Below are positions 20,382 to 28,236 of a stretch of 64,000 nt of DNA, piece by piece. A program made the position numbers and the translations under genes. The notes below the pieces were generated by a model. That model did not search any database, was not told where the DNA came from, and saw only the letters and a list, made by a program, of their open reading frames with translations. Numbering within the stretch: the first letter of the stretch is position 1; the number at the start of each line of letters is the position of its first letter. The stretch is from Streptomyces fulvoviolaceus (lineage in GTDB: Bacteria; Actinomycetota; Actinomycetes; Streptomycetales; Streptomycetaceae): assembly GCF_000718165.1 (NCBI RefSeq), contig NZ_JOEY01000015.1, forward strand, positions 235,632 through 299,631, in the 5' to 3' direction.

Positions 20382-20446
20382 GAACCTGAGGAAGCGAGAG
20401 GGGTTCGGACGTAGCCGTCGAGGTGTGTGCCGACAGGGGGTCCTCG

Positions 20447-23400
20447 ATGTTCGGGGCAGAGTTGTTCACCCAGACCGCCGCCGCGGCCGCGGGCACGATG
20501 GTCGGACTGATGACCACGGATGCCTGGCAGGCGGCCCGGCACAGGATCGCCCGGATCCTGCGCCGGGAGGACGTGGAGCGGCTGGACGAGGTGCGGGCCG
20601 CGCTGGACGCCGCGCCGCCCCGTCGGCAGGAGATCATCCTGCGGGAGCAGCGGGAGCAGTGGGATGCGACGCTGCGGACGCTGCTGGCACAGGATCCCTC
20701 GCTGTCAGGCCAACTCACCGCGTTCGTCCAGGAGTTCGCGGGGTTGGCGCGTCCGATCATCGTCGCCCCGCGCTTCGAGCTCGTCGACCCGGCCGGTGTC
20801 CCCGAGGCCCGTACCCCGGGTGCGCTGACCGTCGCTCCTCCCCTGGGCCGCCTGGACCGCCGGGTGCGCGGCCGTGAGCCGCTCCTCGACGCGCTCAAGC
20901 AGCTGGTGGGCAAGCCGACTTCGGGTGTGCGGGTGCTGCACGGCATGGGTGGCGGCGGCAAGACGACGGTAGCCCTGGAGATCGCCGCGTACGCCTCCGC
21001 GCTCAACGTGGACGTGTGGTGGGTGACCGCGTCCAACCCGGCCGCGCTCAGCGCCGGGATGCGCGAGGTGGTGGCCGCGCTGGGCGCCCCCGCCGATCTC
21101 ATCGACCGGGCCTGGTCGGGGCGTTCGAGCGCCACGGATCTGCTGTGGCGGCGGCTGTGCGACACGACGAGCCCCTGGCTGCTGGTCGTGGACAACGCCG
21201 ACGAGCCCGAACACCTCGCCCCGCAGGGCAGGTTGGCGGAGGGCACCGGCTGGATCCGGCCCGCCGCGGAGCTGCCCGGCCTGGTGCTGATCACCAGCCG
21301 GGACAGCAGTCCGACGACCTGGGGCCCGTGGGCGACCCTGCACCCGGTGGACGCGCTGGCGGAGGACGACGCCACCGAGGTGCTGTGGGACCTGGCCGAG
21401 GAGCGGGCCGGCTCGCGCGAGGACGCACAAGAGCTGGCCCGTCGGCTCGGCGGGCTGCCGCTGGCGCTGCGCATCGCGGGCTCGCACCTCGCGGCCGCCT
21501 CGGCGTTCCCGGCGTGGCCGGGCACGACCACCGTACGGACGTACGCCGAGTACCGCGCGACCCTCGACGAGCGCTTCACCGAACTCCTCGACGAGGACCC
21601 GCCCGGCCAGCAGCCCGGCGGCACCAACACCGTTCCCGTCAGCCGAACCTGGGAGCTCTCCCTCGACCTGCTGGAGCGGCGCGGCATCTCCCAGGCCCGG
21701 CCGCTGATGCGGCTGATGTGCTGTCTGGGCGAGGCACCCGTGCCCCTGCTCGGCCTGCTGCGCCCGGACCGGCTGGCGGAGTCCTCCCTCCTGCCCGACC
21801 TCACCCCGCAGGAGCTGTTCACGGCGCTCACCTCGCTCGCCGACTTCGGGCTGATCGAGCTGCACACCCCGCGCGGCGGCGACGAGCACGCACGCGCCCT
21901 GCTGCTGCACCCCCTGGTCCGGGACGCCGGCCGCCTTCAGCGGGACCTCGCCGAACATCTGCAGGAGTACGGGGCCGTGGTCGCCGACCTGGTCGTCTCG
22001 GCCACCGCCGAGCTGAGCGAGGACGACCCCTGCGACTGGCCGCGCTGGCGGCTGCTGCTCCCGCACTGCGACGCCCCGCTCGCGCTGATCGGCGATCCGT
22101 ACGAGGCCGAGGACGAACTGGTCTCGAAGGCGCTGCGGGCGGCCGCGGCCGGGGCCCGCCATCTGTTCCGGCGGGGCTGGCTCGACCGGGCCGAGGAGGT
22201 GCTCGGGGCGTGCGAGCCGGTGGTGCTCGCCTGCGGCCCGCGCGACCCCGACGCCCTCGAAGTACGGTCCGCCGCGGCCCACTTGCTCCAGTTACGCGGC
22301 CGTCTCGCCGCCGCCGAGACACTGGTCCGTACCGTCCTGGAGGACAACCGCGCCCTGTTCGGCGACGCGGCGGGCGAGACCGCCGACGCGCGGTACGCAC
22401 TCGCGGAACTGCTCGGCGACCGCGGGCGTCCCGCCGAGGCGGAGGCCGAGTACCGCACGGTGTACGCGACCCGGCGCACCCTGCTCGGCGAACGCGACCC
22501 GGGGACCCTCGCCGCCCGCAAGGGCGTGGCCCGGATGTCCCAGCAGCGCGGGCTGCTCGCGGAGGCCGAGGAGGAGCACCGCCTGGTGCTCGACGCCTAC
22601 CGCGACGCGCTCGGCGACCGGCACCCCGACACCCTCGCGACCCGGCACGACGTGGCCCAGGTGCTGCACGAGCGCGGCATGTTCCGGCAGGCGGAGCAGG
22701 AGCTGCGGGAGACCCTGGAGGTGTGCGTTCAGGTGCTGGGCGAGCGCCATCCGGGCACCCTCGCCGTGCGCCACGACCTCGCGGACGTCCTGCGCGACCG
22801 GGGCCTGCTGGCCGAGGCGGAGCGCGAGTTCCGTACGGTGCTGCGGCTGCGCGGCGACGCCTACGGCGAGGACCACCCCGACACGGTCGCCTCCCGGCAC
22901 GGTCTGGCGACCGTGCTGCGCGACCGGGGCTGGCCCGGCGACGCGGAGACCGAGTTCCGGGAGGTGTTCGAGGTCCGCCGCAGGCTCCTCGGCGACATGC
23001 ACCCGCACACCCTGGTCGTCCGCCACAACCTGGCCGACCTGCTGATGGAGCGGGGCCAACTGGAGGCCGCGGAGGCGGAGTTCAGGGAGGTGTACGCGGC
23101 CCGGCGCGAGGTGCTCGGCGAGCAGCACCTCCTCACCCTCTCGGTCCGACACGGCGCCGCGCACGTCCTGCACCTGCGCGGCCGCACCGACCGGGCCGAG
23201 ACCGAGTACCGGACCGTGCTCGCGGACTGCATCGACACCCTCGGCCCACGCCACCCCGGCACGCTCGCCGTCCGCCACAACCTCGCCGACCTGCTGAAGG
23301 ACCGGGGTCAACTGGAGGCGGCCGAGACCGAGTTCCGGGAGGTGTACGAGGCGCGGCGGACCGTACTCGGCGAACAGCACCTGTTGACGCTGTCCGTACG

Positions 23401-23725
23401 ACACGGCGCCGCGCACGTCCTGCATCTGCGCGGGCGCGTCGAGCAGGCGGAGGCGGAGTACCGGACGGTGCTCGCGGACTGTGTGGAGACACTGGGCCCT
23501 CGGCATCCGGGGACGCTCGCGGTACGGCACAACCTGGCCGACCTGCTGCGCCTGAAGGGTGAACTCGCGGCAGCGGAGGCCGAGTTCACCGAGGTCCGAG
23601 AGGCCTGCGAGGAGGTGCTGGGGCTACGGCACCCGCGGACACAGGCCGCTGACGAAGCCCTGCGCGTGGTACGCGCCGGGCGTCAGGCGCCCAGCGACCC
23701 CGACTCGGCGGCCGCCGGCTCATAG
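20447..23725 (+). CDS. STAND NTPase (NB-ARC type) with C-terminal TPR array
   Basis: A 1092-residue predicted signal-transduction ATPase. An N-terminal helical domain of unknown function (1-130, first helix hydrophobic) precedes an NB-ARC-like ATPase: P-loop GMGGGGKTT (166-174), Walker B LLVVDNAD, sensor-like LVLITSRD, and GLPLAL. A winged-helix segment follows to about residue 520. The rest is about ten 42-residue kinesin-light-chain-like TPRs with the repeated LG-x-RHPGTLAVRHNLADLL pattern. STAND proteins oligomerise on ligand sensing, and relatives act in signalling or phage defence; no effector enzyme domain is visible. The ATG at 20447 follows AGGGGG. A TTA codon lies at 22292-22294. The 3' end overlaps the convergent methyltransferase gene by 43 bases. 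Confidence 0.85.
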   Translation: MFGAELFTQTAAAAAGTMVGLMTTDAWQAARHRIARILRREDVERLDEVRAALDAAPPRRQEIILREQREQWDATLRTLLAQDPSLSGQLTAFVQEFAGLARPIIVAPRFELVDPAGVPEARTPGALTVAPPLGRLDRRVRGREPLLDALKQLVGKPTSGVRVLHGMGGGGKTTVALEIAAYASALNVDVWWVTASNPAALSAGMREVVAALGAPADLIDRAWSGRSSATDLLWRRLCDTTSPWLLVVDNADEPEHLAPQGRLAEGTGWIRPAAELPGLVLITSRDSSPTTWGPWATLHPVDALAEDDATEVLWDLAEERAGSREDAQELARRLGGLPLALRIAGSHLAAASAFPAWPGTTTVRTYAEYRATLDERFTELLDEDPPGQQPGGTNTVPVSRTWELSLDLLERRGISQARPLMRLMCCLGEAPVPLLGLLRPDRLAESSLLPDLTPQELFTALTSLADFGLIELHTPRGGDEHARALLLHPLVRDAGRLQRDLAEHLQEYGAVVADLVVSATAELSEDDPCDWPRWRLLLPHCDAPLALIGDPYEAEDELVSKALRAAAAGARHLFRRGWLDRAEEVLGACEPVVLACGPRDPDALEVRSAAAHLLQLRGRLAAAETLVRTVLEDNRALFGDAAGETADARYALAELLGDRGRPAEAEAEYRTVYATRRTLLGERDPGTLAARKGVARMSQQRGLLAEAEEEHRLVLDAYRDALGDRHPDTLATRHDVAQVLHERGMFRQAEQELRETLEVCVQVLGERHPGTLAVRHDLADVLRDRGLLAEAEREFRTVLRLRGDAYGEDHPDTVASRHGLATVLRDRGWPGDAETEFREVFEVRRRLLGDMHPHTLVVRHNLADLLMERGQLEAAEAEFREVYAARREVLGEQHLLTLSVRHGAAHVLHLRGRTDRAETEYRTVLADCIDTLGPRHPGTLAVRHNLADLLKDRGQLEAAETEFREVYEARRTVLGEQHLLTLSVRHGAAHVLHLRGRVEQAEAEYRTVLADCVETLGPRHPGTLAVRHNLADLLRLKGELAAAEAEFTEVREACEEVLGLRHPRTQAADEALRVVRAGRQAPSDPDSAAAGS
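23078..23581 (+). repeat. 252-bp tandem duplication inside the TPR array
   Basis: Two adjacent 252-base (84-residue, two-TPR) units, 23078-23329 and 23330-23581, encode almost identical protein. Both contain LLTLSVRHGAAHVLHLRGR and TLGPRHPGTLAVRHNLADLL. Earlier TPRs in the protein are clearly more diverged, so this unit was duplicated recently or is kept alike by recombination. Confidence 0.85.
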
Positions 23726-24435
23726 CCCGGGAAACGCGCCGGAATCTGCCGTAGATCCCACAGCGCGAGCGACTTGTCGTCGTAGAAGTCGTCCGACTCG
23801 TCGTCGCCGATGACCCGCAGCGGCTCGGGCAGCCCGAAGGGCGGGAGGCTGAGGTTGATGGGACGCCACCAGCCGGTGAGGATGTCCGTGTTGGCGGAGG
23901 TGCGGGAGAAGGTCGTGGTGAGGAGATAGCGCGAGCCGCTCTCCCGGAAGCGGGTCAGCGCCTCCACGACGTGCTGGTAGGAGAAGTGCACGAGGGCGTC
24001 CCGGCACAGGATGAGGTCGACGCGCGGGACCGGCTGGGCGGTGAAGTCGAGCAGCTGGAAGTCCCGGCCCGGTCCGCGGTAGCGGGCGCGGTTGCTCTCG
24101 ACGAGTTCCGTCACGACGTCGCCGCCGAGATAGTCGACGCCGTGGAGGTCGACGTACTGCATCCAGTTGAAGTCCCCGCACGGCGCGTCCAGCACCGAGC
24201 TCACGCCCAAGTCCCGGATGAGCTCGCCGAGTTGGGCTATCACCCGCTTCATGCGCAGCATCTCGGAGCCCGGCCCGGAGCGGGTCTCGTCCGAACCCCA
24301 GCGGTTGGTGCGATAGATGTCCGTGAACACGTCGTGCAGGTCGGCCTCGTCACGGGCGTCCGACACATCGACGTACCGGCGTGCGTCCACGTCGTAGACG
24401 GGCTCCCCTGGATTGCTCAGGTACCGCGGGGTCAA
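23683..24435 (-). CDS. Class I SAM-dependent methyltransferase
   Basis: A 250-residue protein with the Rossmann methyltransferase core: motif I SVLDAPCGDFNWMQY, an acidic end of strand 2 (YLGGDVV), and motif IV LILCRDALVHFS. Substrate not evident. I chose the TTG at 24435 (MTPRYLSNPGEPVYD) because AGAGG lies six bases upstream; a longer version would run into the gene before it. Its C-terminal coding part overlaps the end of the STAND-TPR gene on the other strand by 43 bases, an unusually long tail-to-tail overlap. Confidence 0.82.
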   Translation of the reverse strand: MTPRYLSNPGEPVYDVDARRYVDVSDARDEADLHDVFTDIYRTNRWGSDETRSGPGSEMLRMKRVIAQLGELIRDLGVSSVLDAPCGDFNWMQYVDLHGVDYLGGDVVTELVESNRARYRGPGRDFQLLDFTAQPVPRVDLILCRDALVHFSYQHVVEALTRFRESGSRYLLTTTFSRTSANTDILTGWWRPINLSLPPFGLPEPLRVIGDDESDDFYDDKSLALWDLRQIPARFPGYEPAAAESGSLGA

Positions 24436-24508
24436 TGACGTCCTCTTTCGCTGCCCGTCGGCGGGATGTATGACAGCCCACCGGTACAAGTCGGCAGCAT
24501 AACGCTCC

Positions 24509-25660
24509 TCACCGTCCGACCTGGATGAGCGCATGGGTCCCGCTCGTACGCCAGCGCTGCCCCTCGACGGCCACCAGCGCGGCCTCCGTCCGGGCGTCGA
24601 GACCGGTGATCACGTCGGACTTCAGGGTGCGCAGCGCGGCGACCGGGCCCGGGAAGTGGGCGGTGACATCGGCGAACGGCGTGGTCGGCGCCCACAGCCG
24701 GTCGCCCACCAGACGGCGGTAGTTGAGGTCGCCCTTGACGACGGTCAGCGTGGCCGCGGTGAGCTCCTCGCGGAGGTCGTCGGGCAGGTCCGCGTACGGC
24801 AGCGGGGCGCAGGAGAAGGGGTGGGCGCGGACCGTGAGGCGGCCGTCGGCCATCGCGGACCACAGGCGGCGCCCGTACGCGGCGGCCTCCCCCGGCGCCC
24901 GCACGAGGCGGCGCAGGGCGTCGACGACGTCGGCGGTGGTGGCGTCGGAGACGTAGTACGGGTACGGCTTCACGTGCAGGACGGCCCGCTCGACACGGCC
25001 GTGCTCGAGAAGGTGGGCGATGAGGAGCAGGTCGGGAATCAGCTCACGGCCCGCGTTGTCGGCGATCAGGCAGAGGGTGCCCGCGCCCGTGAGCAGGGAC
25101 CAGAGGGTGTCGCTGTCGTCGGCGACCAGGCCCGGGGCGGCGGCCCGGTCCTCGGCCTCACCGTCGGAGAGGCGGAAGCCGAGGTCCGCGCGGTTGCCCC
25201 ACAACGAGCCGTGCAGCAGGGCCTGCGCCTGCTCGTCGACGGGCTTCCCTGCGAGGTCGTCCAGCGCGGCCAGCTCCTCGTCCGTCTCCGCGGAGTCCAG
25301 CTCGGCGAGCTTGGACGGCCGGAACGGGTCGATGCCCTGCCACGGCCCCGGCCCGAAGTAGCCGACGGCGTCGAGGAGTCGACGATAGAAGTGGCTCTCG
25401 GACCAGAGCCAGGGCACATCGAACCAGGACTTCCCGATGTACGCCCCGATCCCCCACTCCACCCAGGCATCAGCCGGGAGCGGCTCGATCACACCCTTGG
25501 TGCAGTTCTCGACCAGCGCGTCGAGGGCACGGTGCTGCTCAGGGCCGTAGGGGAAGGCCTCCCGCACCTGCCGGACGATCGCGGGATGCCGCTCGGCGAG
25601 AACGCTGCGGGGAAAAGAGCCGGGTTCATTACCGAGGAGCACAGGCGGGGTGTCGGACAT
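24509..25660 (-). CDS. DUF89/ARMT1-type damage-control phosphatase
   Basis: A 383-residue member of the DUF89 metal-dependent phosphatase family, which removes phosphate from damaged or side-product phosphometabolites. The hallmark metal residues are seen in CLIADNAGRELIPDLLLI (Asp-Asn) and in TVVKGDLNYRRLVGD (Asp). The N-terminal helical region contains IGAYIGKSWFDVPWLWSES, typical of the ARMT1 subgroup. The start ATG begins MSDTPPVLLGNEPGSFP. The methyltransferase starts 73 bases downstream on the same strand. ARMT1 has also been described as a methyltransferase in eukaryotes, but the phosphatase reading is favoured for bacteria. Confidence 0.85.
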   Translation of the reverse strand: MSDTPPVLLGNEPGSFPRSVLAERHPAIVRQVREAFPYGPEQHRALDALVENCTKGVIEPLPADAWVEWGIGAYIGKSWFDVPWLWSESHFYRRLLDAVGYFGPGPWQGIDPFRPSKLAELDSAETDEELAALDDLAGKPVDEQAQALLHGSLWGNRADLGFRLSDGEAEDRAAAPGLVADDSDTLWSLLTGAGTLCLIADNAGRELIPDLLLIAHLLEHGRVERAVLHVKPYPYYVSDATTADVVDALRRLVRAPGEAAAYGRRLWSAMADGRLTVRAHPFSCAPLPYADLPDDLREELTAATLTVVKGDLNYRRLVGDRLWAPTTPFADVTAHFPGPVAALRTLKSDVITGLDARTEAALVAVEGQRWRTSGTHALIQVGR

Positions 25661-25696
25661 ACAGCGACTCTACGAGAGAGGTGCAGCTGACCCACC

Positions 25697-25752
25697 CAGG
25701 GGCGCGGGGCTGTATCGATTTGCGGCTCCGCCGCGTGGGCGCGACCAGCCAC
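25697..25752. repeat. REP-like intergenic element, long form (copy A)
   Basis: This 56-base element begins CAGGGGCGCGGGGCTGT and ends GCGCGACCAGCCAC. Inside is a small hairpin GCGGC-TCC-GCCGC. Its two ends match the ends of the shorter element at 61105-61140 and, inverted, those at 44769 and 50464. Elements of this kind are scattered through many Streptomyces genomes. It lies between the end of the butyrolactone receptor gene and the start of the DUF89 gene. Confidence 0.75.
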
Positions 25753-25792
25753 AGACGACCGTCAGCTACGAACCCACACGAGCCACCCACGA

Positions 25793-26440
25793 TCACCCAC
25801 CCCGACTCTCCTGCTCCAGCTGCCCCACCAACGCCAAGTACCGCGCACGTCGCGGCACCGGCACCATCCCCCGGATCATCACATGCCACATCTCCGCAAG
25901 CCGCCGAGGCTGCCGAGCCACAGGCTCAAGATGCCGCCCCACCACCCGCGTTCCCACGAAGAAACAGACCAGGGAGTGGGCAACCGCATCGACATCCGTG
26001 TCCGGATGAAGGTCCGCCTCCTTCACCGCCCCCAGAAGCTTGCCGGAGGAGAGCTCCAGCCACTCGGCAAACGGATGCCGCAACGGCGGCCGCATCTCGA
26101 CTCCCCCGGTCGCCAGCCGGAGCCCCGCTCTCAGGAGCGGCCCGTCCACGGACAGCCGCGCGATACCGAACGTGATGCGTACCAGGCCCTCCAGCGAGGA
26201 GTACCCCCGCGCATCCACCTCGCTCGCCACCTGACGCGAGGTCCGGGACTGCAGCTCCATGATCGCGTGGGCGAGATCGTCCTTCGCGGCGAAGTGGAAG
26301 TACAGGGCGCCTTTGGTGACTTGGGCGTGCTCGACGATGTCACTGAGACTGGTGGATTCGTATCCACGGCGGTCGAACAGGTCGGCGGCGGCCGTGATGA
26401 TGGTCGCGCGGGTCTGTTCGGCGCGTAACTGCCTCGGCAT
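25793..26440 (-). CDS. Gamma-butyrolactone receptor-type TetR regulator (ScbR/ArpA-like)
   Basis: A 215-residue TetR-fold repressor. The N-terminal helix-turn-helix (LSDIVEHAQVTKGALYFHF, about 32-50) is of the ScbR/ArpA type that binds ARE palindromes and is released by gamma-butyrolactones. The ligand domain retains a Trp (EMWHVMIRG) expected near the pocket. Start: ATG at 26440 (MPRQLRAEQT), with CAGGAG upstream; a GTG at 26449 is less likely. Codon 5 is TTA (26428-26426), so translation needs the bldA tRNA. An ARE-like palindrome lies 22 bases before the start, which suggests autoregulation. It follows the AfsA-type synthase gene on the same strand. Confidence 0.9.
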   Translation of the reverse strand: MPRQLRAEQTRATIITAAADLFDRRGYESTSLSDIVEHAQVTKGALYFHFAAKDDLAHAIMELQSRTSRQVASEVDARGYSSLEGLVRITFGIARLSVDGPLLRAGLRLATGGVEMRPPLRHPFAEWLELSSGKLLGAVKEADLHPDTDVDAVAHSLVCFFVGTRVVGRHLEPVARQPRRLAEMWHVMIRGMVPVPRRARYLALVGQLEQESRGG

Positions 26441-26461
26441 CGACTGCACACTCCTGATACG

Positions 26462-26489
26462 GAAAAGAACGGGGCACGCCGTCTGTTTC
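26462..26489. promoter_or_regulatory. ARE-like operator for the butyrolactone receptor
   Basis: A 28-base imperfect palindrome has 11-base arms (GAAAAGAACGG and CCGTCTGTTTC), a six-base spacer and 8 of 11 matching pairs. Size, spacing and the arm CCGTCTGTTTC look like autoregulatory elements bound by ScbR/ArpA proteins. It lies between the AfsA-type gene stop and the receptor start, 22 bases upstream of that ATG. A related half-site (CGGTCTGTTTTC) occurs at 27497-27508. Confidence 0.6.
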
Positions 26490-26510
26490 TCACTCCCTGT
26501 GCACGATATC

Positions 26511-27419
26511 TCACCGTGCGACGGTGCCGACCCGGCACTCGAAGACGCTCGACTCCCCCTGCCGCGCCACGACTTGTACGTCCGTACCGTCCTCGCCGCT
26601 CATCTCCAGCCAGGTCGGTCGATCCAGTTCGGCGTACTGGACGAAGGCGGTACGGAACGACACGGCCGACCGGCGACCGCCGCTTCGCGCGCGTACGGCC
26701 TGGCGGACGGCCTCGAGGAGGAGCATCCCGGGGACGTGGTCGAGGGGATGGTCGAAGAAAACAGGATGCGCGGTATCGACTCGCAGCTGCCAGCGGTCGG
26801 GGCGGCCGGCGGGCGCCAGGACCACGTCGGCGGCCAGGGCCCGGCCCACGGCCTCGGCGGGCAGTCCGGGCGGGAGGGGCACGACGGTGACGGTGGCCGG
26901 GGTGCGGCCGGCCCGCAGTCGGCGATAGACGGAGCCGTTCGTCCAGGTGATGGCGATGCGCCCGGTCGCGACGCGCTCGCCGCCGAGTCGTACGGCGGCG
27001 TCGTAGCCGATCCCGACCGGGCGGCCGGCGCGGGTACGGACGTCGCCGACGGTGATGTCGAGGACGGGTTCGGCGGGTGCGGTGCCGACGGCCAGGTGCT
27101 CGGGGCGGGTGTCGACACGCAGCTCCTGGAGCACGAAGTGGTGGCCGAGGGGGGCGTCGTACTCGGCGTGTGCGAGGAGCGCTCCGCACTGGCGTACGGT
27201 CTCGGCGACCAGCAGCGGTTCGTACGCGGACCGGTCCGGCGACACGTGTAACTGATGCGCTCGAGGCCACTGGGCGACAACGGTGAACCGGTCCGCGGCC
27301 GTTCTGGTCCAGCCGGTGAGGAAGGTCTCGGCCACGGCCGCGCGGTGCACGAGCTGACGGGGCACGGTCGCCGTCAGGGGCTCCGCCGGGGACTCGGTGA
27401 ACTGCCGTGACTGAGGCAT
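26511..27419 (-). CDS. AfsA-type gamma-butyrolactone biosynthesis protein
   Basis: A 302-residue AfsA/ScbA-family enzyme that condenses dihydroxyacetone phosphate with a beta-ketoacyl chain to begin gamma-butyrolactone signal synthesis. Two hotdog-like AfsA repeats are visible: LVHRAAVAETFLTGW (about 23) and HPVFFDHPLDHVPGM followed by LLLEAVRQA (about 220). Codon 57 is TTA (27251-27249), so bldA is needed. It is divergent from the second receptor gene. A TTGAAA/TACTCT promoter with an ARE-like half-site over its -35 lies in between. Flanking receptor and reductase genes support a complete signalling module. Confidence 0.92.
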   Translation of the reverse strand: MPQSRQFTESPAEPLTATVPRQLVHRAAVAETFLTGWTRTAADRFTVVAQWPRAHQLHVSPDRSAYEPLLVAETVRQCGALLAHAEYDAPLGHHFVLQELRVDTRPEHLAVGTAPAEPVLDITVGDVRTRAGRPVGIGYDAAVRLGGERVATGRIAITWTNGSVYRRLRAGRTPATVTVVPLPPGLPAEAVGRALAADVVLAPAGRPDRWQLRVDTAHPVFFDHPLDHVPGMLLLEAVRQAVRARSGGRRSAVSFRTAFVQYAELDRPTWLEMSGEDGTDVQVVARQGESSVFECRVGTVAR

Positions 27420-27480
27420 GTTCTTCCCTCGATCCTCCGAAGCGATGACGGACGGCGAGGTGCCGGTGCCGGTGAGCGAT

Positions 27481-27510
27481 AGAGTACGAGGGCTTCCGGT
27501 CTGTTTTCAA
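27481..27510 (-). promoter_or_regulatory. Candidate afsA-type promoter with ARE half-site
   Basis: Minus-strand TTGAAA (27510-27505) and TACTCT (27486-27481) are separated by 18 bases, and the start codon lies about 60 bases downstream of the -10. The half-site GAAAACAGACCG covers the -35 and spacer, where a receptor protein would block polymerase. No convincing second half-site was found. Confidence 0.45.
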
Positions 27511-27543
27511 TGAGACCCAACTCGGCGCATTGGAGGGGCTTTT

Positions 27544-28236
27544 ATGCCGAGACAGGAGCGGGCAATCAGGACGCGCAGGGCGATTCTGGAAGCCGCGGGT
27601 GCGGTTTTCGATGAACGCGGCTACGCCTCGACCACCATCGCGATGGTGATGGAGCGGGCCGCTGTCACCAAAGGCGCCCTGTACTTTCACTTCCCCTCCA
27701 AGGAATCCCTCGCCCAGGCCGTACTGGACGAGCAACTGCCCCTGGGGGCCGTACCGCCGCAGCCGTGCAAGCTGCAGGAGATCATCGACATCACGTTCGT
27801 CTTCGGGCAGCGACTGCTGAGCAACTCCCTGCTGAAGGGAAGCGTGCGGCTGGCGGTGGACCAGTCCGCGCCGCCCGGCGTAGATCACACCGGGCCGTTC
27901 CGGCAGTGGAGTGACCGGCTCACGGAGATGCTGCAACAGGCACAGAACCAGGGCGAGTTGCTGCCTACGGTGGACCCGCGGGACACGGCGGACCTGGTGG
28001 TCGGGGCGTTCGCCGGGATCCAGATCATGTCGCGGGCACTGCATGGCCGGGAGGACCTCGGGCGCCGGATCTCAAGCCTGTGGACGCACATCCTGCCGGC
28101 CGTAGCGGTGCCGGGGCTGCTGCTCGGTCTGGACAGCCGGCCGGACCGCGGCGCGCGCGTCCTGGCCTCCATCGACGCCGCCGCCGATGCCTCTGCCACG
28201 GACGCCGTCGTCGAGCTGGTCGGCGTCGAGTCGTGA
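27544..28236 (+). CDS. Second gamma-butyrolactone receptor-like TetR regulator
   Basis: A 230-residue TetR protein with the same type of DNA-binding domain as the receptor at 25793 (IAMVMERAAVTKGALYFHF, about 36-54) but a different ligand domain (about 80-200). Butyrolactone clusters often pair a true receptor with a pseudo-receptor that senses antibiotics or other ligands; which role this copy has is not clear. The ATG at 27544 follows GGAGGGG. It is divergent from the AfsA-type gene and overlaps the reductase gene by four bases, so these two are co-transcribed. No TTA codon was seen. Confidence 0.88.
   Translation: MPRQERAIRTRRAILEAAGAVFDERGYASTTIAMVMERAAVTKGALYFHFPSKESLAQAVLDEQLPLGAVPPQPCKLQEIIDITFVFGQRLLSNSLLKGSVRLAVDQSAPPGVDHTGPFRQWSDRLTEMLQQAQNQGELLPTVDPRDTADLVVGAFAGIQIMSRALHGREDLGRRISSLWTHILPAVAVPGLLLGLDSRPDRGARVLASIDAAADASATDAVVELVGVES

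Noticed and set aside
20423..20446. Upstream GTG as start of the STAND-TPR gene
   Set aside because: The ATG at 20447 has AGGGGG at ideal spacing, and the eight extra codons lie over that ribosome binding site.
20447..25660. STAND-TPR, methyltransferase and DUF89 genes as one defence island
   Set aside because: The genes are convergent rather than co-directional, the DUF89 protein is a metabolic repair enzyme, and no mobile-element or nuclease gene is near; only the STAND gene is kept as a candidate.
27479..27508. Full ARE palindrome over the afsA-type promoter
   Set aside because: Only one arm is good; no left arm with six-base spacing matches, so only a half-site is reported.
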